64,000 bases of DNA from Ixodes scapularis (taxonomy: Eukaryota > Arthropoda > Arachnida > Ixodida > Ixodidae), in contig NW_024609955.1 in the NCBI RefSeq assembly GCF_016920785.2, forward strand, positions 744,001 through 808,000, given 5' to 3'. Positions 58,351-64,000 of the stretch are shown in pieces; positions within the stretch are counted from its first letter, which is position 1; every line of letters begins with the position of its first letter. A model generated the notes under the pieces. The model worked only from the letters and a program-made list of their open reading frames with translations. It made no database searches and was not told the DNA's origin. Made by a program: the position numbers and the translations under genes.

Positions 58351-58525
58351 CACTGAACACTTCTTCTGAAGTTCTACAGCTTTACGCAGCAGCTCCAATT
58401 CCCGTTGTGGGCTTCCACTGCAATCTGAATCATGCTTAGAAAACACTGGGCTGGTTCCACCTGTAGATGGTAATCCTGAAGATCCTGCAGTTGAGGCAGC
58501 TGAACATGTTGATCGCTCCCACCAC
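58351..58525 (-). CDS. Candidate host internal exon, unknown protein
   Basis: On the minus strand a 175-nt open segment is bounded by an acceptor-like TTGTTTGCAG before 58525 and a donor-like GTGAGT after 58351. One frame is open throughout: a Ser/Gly-rich part (TCSAASTAGSSGLPSTGGTS) followed by a charged helical part (RELELLRKAVELQKKCSVV). This could be an internal exon of a host gene. No neighbouring exons were found, and I do not recognise the protein. Confidence 0.35.
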
Positions 58526-58839
58526 CTGCAAACAAGTATGCACAATCAAATACATATCTGCTAATTTTGCGCTATACACTTCCTATCAGAATACTCAGAA
58601 TCGCAGGTGTCATGTCACATGTTCAATGCCATAGAAGGACGAAATGAATGCCATGGACTCCCAGTTGGGCGAAAAGGTTCCGTTTACAAGGTACACTTTA
58701 AGTGCGACATTGTCATCTTTGGTGTGTCATTAGAGCGATTTGAGAAGTGGTTTGCAGAGAAGGCCTCTAGGCCTCATAGAGGCTTCTTAGAGAGCTCTAG
58801 GCCTCTAAAAAGCACTTATTTATGTCAAATTATTTTTAA
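58526..58839. other. Spacer up to the left edge of the compact gene cluster
   Basis: Contains a GGCCTCTAGGCCTC-type repeat at 58762-58810. A TAA at 58837-58839 immediately precedes the open proline-rich frame, so this is the likely host/insert junction. Confidence 0.4.
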
Positions 58840-58890
58840 ACACCACCGCCACCCCACCGAGCACCACCCGTGAGGGCAGCTCAAACACCA

Positions 58891-58922
<32 letters not shown>

Positions 58923-59790
58923 ACCGGCAAAAGCGCCACCCGCGAGGGCAGCTCAAAAACCACCACCACCACCCCAAGCGCCACCCGCGAGGGCAGCTCA
59001 AACACCACCACCACCACCCATATTCTCTGATGACGAAGACGCGGAGTATCTGGTACTCGATAGTTATAGCGCCTCGTCGTCGTCTGCGTCTCCACCACCC
59101 GTTTCGTCGCCTACCCATCCCGCAGCTAGAAAGAAAAGGGACTCGGAATTGGACGACGCCTCTGATCGCGCAATGTTGTTTACAAACGAAGAATACGGAA
59201 TGATGGAGTCACCGGCATCGAGCGCTATAGAAACCCCCAGGTATTCCGGCGTGACGCCGTTTCACGTTCCGCAATACAATTTTGAACTGGCCGAAAGTAA
59301 CGCGGACAAGGTGGAAGCCATCAGGCGACAGTTTAGAGAAATCTTGGGCCCTATGACGATCGAGACCTTAAACCATTACACGGTAGATCAGGGTTTTGCC
59401 TACAAACTCGAACGCGCCTTTGAGGAACTCGGCGCGTTGCGCCAACGCGAATTCCTCTACAAGGCGCTCGTGGCAGTTAAGCGCATGACCAGGGTGGACG
59501 TTGCCTTTCGCAACGTGATCGAGTTTATAAATTTTGTGCTGCGCCGAGACGACTACAGGGTCATGAACGTCGTGTTGAAAGACAACAAAATCGACGTCGA
59601 GTGCTACGAACGGGTCGACATCGTGGAGAAGCAAATCTGCAAGCGGCAGTGGCGAGTCGAATTTAAAGAAAAGTATGGACGAGAACCGAGCCTGGCCGAG
59701 GAACTGTCCAGAGATCGCGACTTGAACGCTCGAGCGTTGTGTGATGCGGTGATGGATTACGAGGGAGGGCCCTCGATACTACAATTATAA
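58840..59790 (+). CDS. Proline-rich protein of the virus-like cluster, 5' end uncertain
   Basis: The frame is open from 58840 to TAA at 59788-59790 (316 codons) but has no ATG before 59173; the only earlier start-like codon is GTG at 58870. The N-terminal ~60 residues are three imperfect copies of (A)PPARAAQ followed by polyproline. They are followed by an acidic/serine-rich stretch (FSDDEDAEY, then SASSSSAS) and a folded-looking charged domain of about 190 residues (FREILGPMTIETLNHYTVDQ, then FINFVLRRDDYRVMNVVLKD). The stop is 2 bp before the next gene's ATG, a viral style of packing. No family recognised. Either the true start was lost when the region was joined to host DNA, or translation starts at 59173. 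Confidence 0.7.
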
Positions 59791-59792
59791 AA

Positions 59793-59999
59793 ATGATGGA
59801 ATCGGACTCGCAGAAAAAAATATTGAGGAAATTCATCGAGGACTTTGTGATTGGTGAAGACATTTGGGAACACACTGCCGTCGTTTATAAACCATATCAA
59901 CACCTGTACACGGGCGACGTGTTGCGATACTTGCGGATTCAAACGGCCATCCGAATGATCATGGACGACGAGCAAAAAAAACCTACGAGAGCCCTATGA
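59793..59999 (+). CDS. Small charged protein (68 aa) of the virus-like cluster
   Basis: It starts at the ATG 59793, two bases after the previous stop, in the sequence TAAAAATGATG. The protein is charged, begins MMESDSQKKILRKF and contains ENIW-like and aromatic residues (HTAVVYKPYQHLYTGDV). It has no membrane segment and no cysteines. Not recognised. Its tight spacing makes a shared transcript or overlapping control likely. Confidence 0.6.
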   Translation: MMESDSQKKILRKFIEDFVIGEDIWEHTAVVYKPYQHLYTGDVLRYLRIQTAIRMIMDDEQKKPTRAL

Positions 60000-60044
60000 G
60001 ACGCTCTGTTTGAAAACATATCCACGTTCGTTCGTTTCGAGAGA

Positions 60045-60524
60045 ATGAAGAATAAGCGTCGACGGACCGGCGCCCGCCGGACAAAGAAGACGGGTGAGGG
60101 ATTTTATTCCCTGACAAAAGTCCCGGACATTAGTAGTCTACCGACAGACATGCGATTGGAAATTGAAAAGTCCTTTACTCCTAATCCGAAATTGAAGACT
60201 CAGCTAAATAACCTTCTTCTGAGAAAGGCGATCGTACAATACTGTAAGCAGCGTCAGTACGACATATCGCAGTACCCGACAAACGTTCTGGCCAAACGCT
60301 ACAAGTTTAGAGAGATACCCCGCGACGTCCGCGAACACTTTGAAAAGGGAGTCGTCACCCACAACTCTGTCACCAAGCACCCGCTTTCGACAACGTTTCG
60401 CGAAAACGCCATCGCCGTCAAGGTCTCTTCTTACGTGAACAAACTCAAGAACAAAGAGCGTCTTCCGACGCGCGTTCCAGAAAATGTCGAGGCTCTGTTG
60501 AGAGGCATGGCTTTTAACGAGTAA
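60045..60524 (+). CDS. Basic 159-aa protein of the virus-like cluster
   Basis: It runs from the ATG at 60045 to TAA at 60522. The N terminus is very basic (MKNKRRRTGARRTKKTGEGF) and is followed by a helical body rich in Lys/Arg and Tyr, with no Cys/His metal site. The basic start suggests nucleic-acid binding or a nuclear-localisation signal. The stop overlaps an AATAAA (TAAATAAAAATGG), and the next ATG is 7 nt on. Not recognised. Confidence 0.65.
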   Translation: MKNKRRRTGARRTKKTGEGFYSLTKVPDISSLPTDMRLEIEKSFTPNPKLKTQLNNLLLRKAIVQYCKQRQYDISQYPTNVLAKRYKFREIPRDVREHFEKGVVTHNSVTKHPLSTTFRENAIAVKVSSYVNKLKNKERLPTRVPENVEALLRGMAFNE

Positions 60525-60530
60525 ATAAAA

Positions 60531-61142
60531 ATGGTCAAATGTTCCAAGTGCGGTTTCTCGAAACGAACCGCCAGAACAAAGTGTTCGAGATGCAACAGGA
60601 ACGGTCGTAGACTCGATACGAGAAAGCCGTATCGCCTCGAACATTTCACCGAGGAAGATCAAAGGCGCATTCTCGGCTCCATGCGGGTTAAACGAGGACA
60701 GAGTCCAACCTACCTGAAACTTTTATTGGGGAAACTAATTCAGGCCTTTGCTCGCAAACACCGACTGCCGGCGTCATGTCCGATCAATCGAGCCAGGCAC
60801 GCGCTGATAACTCACGCGATCCTCGACAAGATTCGACCATCGAGTCAAAGAACGAGGAGGAGTCGTAGCAAGAGCGTCGCGCGGCGGAGGACTAGGAGCA
60901 GGAGCGGAAGCATCGCGCGGCGGAGGAGCAGGAGCGGAAGCGTCGCGCGGCGGAGGAGTAGGAGTAGGAGCGTTCTCTCCTCGGGTCGAAGAAGAGGAAG
61001 GAAGAGGAGTCGCAGCGTCGGCAACAGGAGGAGCCGTAGCATTTCCATCAACCGAGGCCGACTCGGTCGCAGCGTCAGTGTCGGTAGGCGAACAATGTCC
61101 GGAAACGCCAGCAGCGACTCCAAGTACATGTATCCCGTGTAA
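60531..61142 (+). CDS. Zinc-ribbon plus arginine/serine-rich protein (203 aa)
   Basis: Residues 4-21 form a C4 zinc ribbon (CSKCGFSKRTARTKCSRC). Residues ~30-105 are a basic globular part (RKPYRLEHFTEEDQRRILGS, then SPTYLKLLLGKLIQAFARKH). From ~110 to ~190 the chain is almost entirely Arg/Ser repeats (ARRRSRSGSV type) coded by GGAGCAGGAGCG-like DNA repeats. RS tracts of this kind occur in protamine-like DNA-condensing proteins of some large insect viruses and in host splicing factors. Here, in a compact intronless cluster, DNA packaging is my inference. The stop TAA is followed by AATAAAA and the next ATG. Confidence 0.75.
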   Translation: MVKCSKCGFSKRTARTKCSRCNRNGRRLDTRKPYRLEHFTEEDQRRILGSMRVKRGQSPTYLKLLLGKLIQAFARKHRLPASCPINRARHALITHAILDKIRPSSQRTRRSRSKSVARRRTRSRSGSIARRRSRSGSVARRRSRSRSVLSSGRRRGRKRSRSVGNRRSRSISINRGRLGRSVSVGRRTMSGNASSDSKYMYPV

Positions 61143-61149
61143 TAAAAAA

Positions 61150-62196
61150 ATGTATCAAGTGCGCGTGGATTATTCTTTCGACCAACTCCCGCCGAGCCTG
61201 CTCAGGTTTCTCACGAGCGCTCACGAGGGGTTGCGGTCGGACAAGAACCGTCTCATAAAGCTTGCCAACGACGTGATCAGAGACTTTCAGGTCTTTAAGA
61301 TGCACAAGCGCAGCGCCCCAATTTTCGTCAATCAATTTCCAGTTCACGTGTTGAATGACATGTACTCGATAGTGCCCGTGCGTAACAAGAAGGGCGACGT
61401 CATGTGCGGAAGGGAGTACGCCGCAACGGCCAAGGCTATTCGATCTAACTCGTTCTATCCCGTGTTTAAAGCGAGAAGCGACGGCGCAGCCCTGTTGGAA
61501 ACCAAAGTCGGTAGGACCACCGGAGATAATCATTCGCCCTACGTTTCGGGAGTCTTGGTGGACGTAAACATTGACAAGATATCTAGCAAGTTTCACGACG
61601 TGGTCACCAGCCGCTCGATCAAGGTGGGGCAGTGGATCGACGTGATTCGCGACCCACCGCCGTCCTTTCTGGAAACCATAGTCGTGGCCTACGAGATGGT
61701 CGAGCTAGGCGAGTTGTATAGGACAATAAACGGCGACTTTACAAACTTGCCCACGCACGACACGTATTATTCCGACAACATCGTGCACCGAGAGTCTGGT
61801 GCAAAGTTTCGTCCAAACGCGCGCGACAACGTGCGAAAGGAATTCAAGTATCGCGTTTCCAATCGCCCCAACTACAGGATCGTGGACGACTCGGAAAAGA
61901 GACCGCTGGGTCCGTCCACGGATAGCTTCTTCCATTCGACCGGCGGAGGCCGCTACAAATCGACTCTGCGTACCAGACGGACGGTGTACGAGACAAATAA
62001 TAATAATAATAATAATGAGCCCAAGTTTCACGGAAATTCGGACGACGACTACGCTGAGCGCAACGTGGATAGCGACGACGACGCTGAAGACGGTGACGAC
62101 GGTGACGACGACGTCAGTGACGAGATCAGGCGCTACAAGTACAAGAGATACTACACCGAAAGCGATCACATTATGCGAGCTTTGCGCAACGTCTAG
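61150..62196 (+). CDS. 348-aa protein with acidic tail, virus-like cluster
   Basis: I take the ATG at 61150, 7 nt after the preceding stop; the frame is open further upstream only through overlap with the RS gene. Residues 1-250 look globular (YSFDQLPPSLLRFLTSAHEG, then PVHVLNDMYSIVPVRNKKGD, then VDVNIDKISSKFHDVVTSRS). About residue 280 a poly-Asn run coded by (AAT)6 leads into an Asp/Glu-rich segment and a basic end (RRYKYKRYYTESDHIMRALR). AATAAA follows at 62213-62218. Not recognised. The layout resembles a structural or chromatin-associated viral protein, but that is inference. Confidence 0.75.
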   Translation: MYQVRVDYSFDQLPPSLLRFLTSAHEGLRSDKNRLIKLANDVIRDFQVFKMHKRSAPIFVNQFPVHVLNDMYSIVPVRNKKGDVMCGREYAATAKAIRSNSFYPVFKARSDGAALLETKVGRTTGDNHSPYVSGVLVDVNIDKISSKFHDVVTSRSIKVGQWIDVIRDPPPSFLETIVVAYEMVELGELYRTINGDFTNLPTHDTYYSDNIVHRESGAKFRPNARDNVRKEFKYRVSNRPNYRIVDDSEKRPLGPSTDSFFHSTGGGRYKSTLRTRRTVYETNNNNNNNEPKFHGNSDDDYAERNVDSDDDAEDGDDGDDDVSDEIRRYKYKRYYTESDHIMRALRNV

Positions 62197-62212
62197 TACG
62201 TGTCTTTTTTGA

Positions 62213-62218
62213 AATAAA
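62213..62218 (+). terminator. AATAAA polyadenylation signal
   Basis: It lies 17 nt after the stop of the 348-residue gene. A TTTATT in the opposite orientation follows within 25 nt. Confidence 0.7.
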
Positions 62219-62267
62219 CAAACAATCATTCGAGAGGCTTTATTTTTCTACATACACAAAACGTACG

Positions 62268-62275
62268 TATATATA
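62268..62275 (+). promoter_or_regulatory. TATA box of first LRR gene
   Basis: TATATATA lies 37-44 nt upstream of the ATG at 62312. A comparable but longer TA run lies at 62972-62986 upstream of the paralogous gene at 63083. Confidence 0.55.
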
Positions 62276-62311
62276 CGCGCGCCTGCCGAAGCGCGTCGAC
62301 AAACGTAGAAC

Positions 62312-62968
62312 ATGACCGGAGTAGCATCCAGCGTGTCCAAAGTGTTTCGCGAGGCCACCAAGTTTGATCAATCGCGAACCTTCGACTGGAGCAGAGTAGT
62401 GGCCAACGTTTATTCGGAAGACTCAAATGAGGAAGAGTTTGAACGAGAGAGGGTCGTCCTGTTCTCCGAAATTTGTAAACTTTCTCATGTGTCCGCGAAC
62501 GCTCTGACCGTTTTGGACCTTGTCGACTATCCGACCTTGGAGGACGCACAATTGTTGTACATTGTTTGTACGTATACGCACCTCAAGACCATACTCCTGA
62601 GGAACGCCCCCCTATTGTCAAACTCTGCTCTACAATACTTGGCGACCTACGCTCAATCTCTCGAACATCTTCAAATCAGCAACAACGGTGGCCGTATCAG
62701 GAACGAGGGATTGATTCATCTGGCTCCTTTGCGTCGACTCAAGAGTTTGTGTCTGACTGGAATAAGAAACGCCAGTCGAGCTGTCCTTCGAGTGATATTG
62801 CAGAACAACGAATCTATATACGCTATCTTGGTGATAACGACGGAACTCTTCGCCTCTAAAGATAACGTGACGCACTTTGTCTTTTGCGCTTCGAATCAGT
62901 TGAGTCAGGAAATGTACGATTTTGTTTTTTGTAGCGAAACGTTATCTCCGTTTTCAGATAGCGAGTGA
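62312..62968 (+). CDS. Leucine-rich-repeat protein 1 (RNI-like), virus-like cluster
   Basis: The 218-residue frame from the ATG 62312 has an N-terminal helical part (VASSVSKVFREATKFDQSRT, then WSRVVANVYSED), then at least four LRRs of the cysteine/RNI subtype: ALTVLDLVDYPTL, HLKTILLRNAPLLSNSALQY, SLEHLQISNNGG, RLKSLCLTGIRN. Such LRRs form protein-binding arcs, best known in F-box substrate receptors; no F-box is visible here. It is a clear paralogue of the next gene. It ends in a short serine/acidic tail. Confidence 0.8.
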   Translation: MTGVASSVSKVFREATKFDQSRTFDWSRVVANVYSEDSNEEEFERERVVLFSEICKLSHVSANALTVLDLVDYPTLEDAQLLYIVCTYTHLKTILLRNAPLLSNSALQYLATYAQSLEHLQISNNGGRIRNEGLIHLAPLRRLKSLCLTGIRNASRAVLRVILQNNESIYAILVITTELFASKDNVTHFVFCASNQLSQEMYDFVFCSETLSPFSDSE

Positions 62969-62971
62969 GGG

Positions 62972-62986
62972 TATATATATATATAT
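62972..62986 (+). promoter_or_regulatory. TATA-rich promoter of second LRR gene
   Basis: A TATATATATATATAT run between the two LRR genes, 97 nt before the ATG at 63083. Confidence 0.5.
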
Positions 62987-63082
62987 GTACTCGCACGTAC
63001 TACGCTTACAGCAAAGCTAACCCTACCCTCTCCCCCGACATCACGACACGACACGACTACTACCCTATAACCCAAAGCGACA

Positions 63083-63943
63083 ATGGCTCGACTAGACAGG
63101 TCCCCATCTCTCCCGCTGGCCGACACCTGCGTACAAGTGTTCGCTCAGTCCAGAGTGTCAAGCGCGGTGGATTGGAAAACAGTGGTGCTTAGTATATACC
63201 ACGAAAAAGAGGGCTACGCTTGGGACAACGTGGAAGGGCAAATTCACTGTGCGTATACCGAAATTTCAATATTAAGAAGCTTTCCTACGCACATCACATT
63301 CTTGGAGTTGGTGCACTATCCAATGCTGCGAGACCGCCACGTCAGTGATTTGGTTCGTTTCTACCCGAACATCAAGACTTTGCTCCTACGTCACGCACCC
63401 GGCTTGACCAACGACTCTGTAAAGTGCTTAGCGGACGGTCTACCTAATTTGACTCACTTGCAGATTGATCGTGCCTAGACCTAGACGACGAAGCCTTGAT
63501 GTATCTCGCAGAAAAGAGGATCATCGACGTTGGCATACGGAGCCTCTGCATGACCGGACTCGGATTTATACGCCGAGAAACGCTTCACCAATTTCTCAAC
63601 GTGCATCGAAGACTGACTACTCACCGCTAGAGACGTCCCCAACAAGGACGTCTACCTTGGTGAATACACTTTGTGTATTTCTAGCACAGTGTCTCCGTCA
63701 CTAAGAAACATTGCGCCAACCGACCTAGACGTTATCGAAGGTGTGGACGGTGTTGTGGGTGACATCGAGTACCAAGACCTCGACAGTGACGACGGTGACG
63801 GTGACGACGGCTACAGTGACGACTACGACAGTGACGCCGACGAATATCTCGAATCGGACGACGACAGAATGCTGGGTCCGATCGTCCTAAACACCTTCAA
63901 CTACGACGAAGGAGAAGACTCAATGGGCGAAGAAGACGACTGA
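63083..63943 (+). pseudogene. Leucine-rich-repeat protein 2 with acidic tail, two compensating frameshifts
   Basis: The first part (63083-63478) matches LRR protein 1: AVDWKTVVLSIYHEK, ITFLELVHYPML, NIKTLLLRHAPGLTNDSVKC, NLTHLQID. It hits TAG at 63476. Homology continues without a gap in a different frame from about 63475 to TAG at 63628 (DEALMYLAEK, IRSLCMTG), then returns to the original frame from about 63632 and runs to TGA at 63941-63943 through a strongly Asp/Glu-rich tail (DSDDGDGDDGYSDDY). One base lost and one gained would explain this. AATAAA follows at 63956-63961. Either the copy is decaying or the sequence has a pair of indel errors. Confidence 0.75.
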
Positions 63944-63955
63944 GTTATGCTTGAA

Positions 63956-63961
63956 AATAAA
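63956..63961 (+). terminator. AATAAA polyadenylation signal
   Basis: Thirteen nt after the stop of the second LRR gene; last recognisable feature before the window ends. Confidence 0.7.
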
Positions 63962-64000
63962 TATTTCGCGTGCTTATATTTTTGAGTCACGAATCGTTCT

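Noticed and set aside
58820..59118. Minus-strand Trp/Val-rich frames opposite the proline-rich gene
   Set aside because: They are the complement of CCA/CCG triplet repeats; the plus-strand gene with conserved downstream body explains the DNA.
60845..61129. Minus-strand leucine-rich 94-codon frame
   Set aside because: It is the complement of the arginine/serine repeat of the 60531-61142 gene.

Overview
The window looks like repeat-dense nuclear DNA of an arthropod. A hard tick is the best guess, inferred from the mix of CR1/L2- and I-type LINEs, BEL/Pao, Tc1, hAT-like and THAP-bearing DNA transposons, a large intergenic load and no clear multi-exon host gene. There are no rRNA or tRNA genes and no bacterial operon structure. 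Most long reading frames belong to transposable elements, and most of those carry stops or frameshifts.

Layout. 1-5 kb: decayed LINE pieces on both strands. 6.35-7.62 kb: a non-autonomous DNA transposon of hAT type. 9.7-11.5 kb: a GC-rich, frameshifted minus-strand coding relic of unknown family, possibly an old viral insertion. 15.4-17.4 kb: Ty3/gypsy gag and pol pieces in opposite orientation, then an L2-like LINE tail. 17.4-32.9 kb: a nest of insertions. A decayed I-clade LINE was split twice: once by a hAT-like element (17617-23785, 8-bp target duplication), which itself carries a CR1-group LINE, and once by a THAP-bearing, TTAA-associated element (24934-32337), which carries a full-length I-clade LINE (25740-31859, 14-bp target duplication). 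34.3-36.3 kb: a Tc1 element with long inverted repeats and a transposase split by a 72-nt GT-AG intron. 36.8-42.6 kb: a very young BEL/Pao element with identical 151-bp LTRs and one amber codon. 44.7-56.9 kb: a decayed DDE_Tnp_4 transposase, pogo/Tigger-type elements, fold-back elements, a 340-bp-arm inverted repeat, G runs, a CpG-rich inverted minisatellite and a 60-bp minisatellite.

58.84-63.96 kb is different in kind: seven closely packed, same-strand, intronless genes with 2-130 bp gaps, A-rich stop/start junctions, terminal AATAAA signals and TATA boxes. Products are a proline-rich protein, two small basic or charged proteins, a zinc-ribbon plus arginine/serine-rich (protamine-like) protein, a 348-residue protein with an acidic tail, and two paralogous leucine-rich-repeat proteins, the second broken by two mutually compensating frameshifts. 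I recognise no family for most of these. The organisation is that of a large nuclear DNA virus integrated in the host genome, and the cluster continues to the end of the window.

The most interesting single observation is the CR1-group LINE at 18.76-23.16 kb. It has two identical 276-bp 5' promoter-like monomers plus a partial third, each with a TATA-like box exactly 30 bp before the next monomer. These lead into an ORF1 whose N terminus carries a 2A ribosome-skipping motif. ORF2 follows in the same frame after a single UGA with no early AUG, and the element ends in a perfect 20-bp hairpin.
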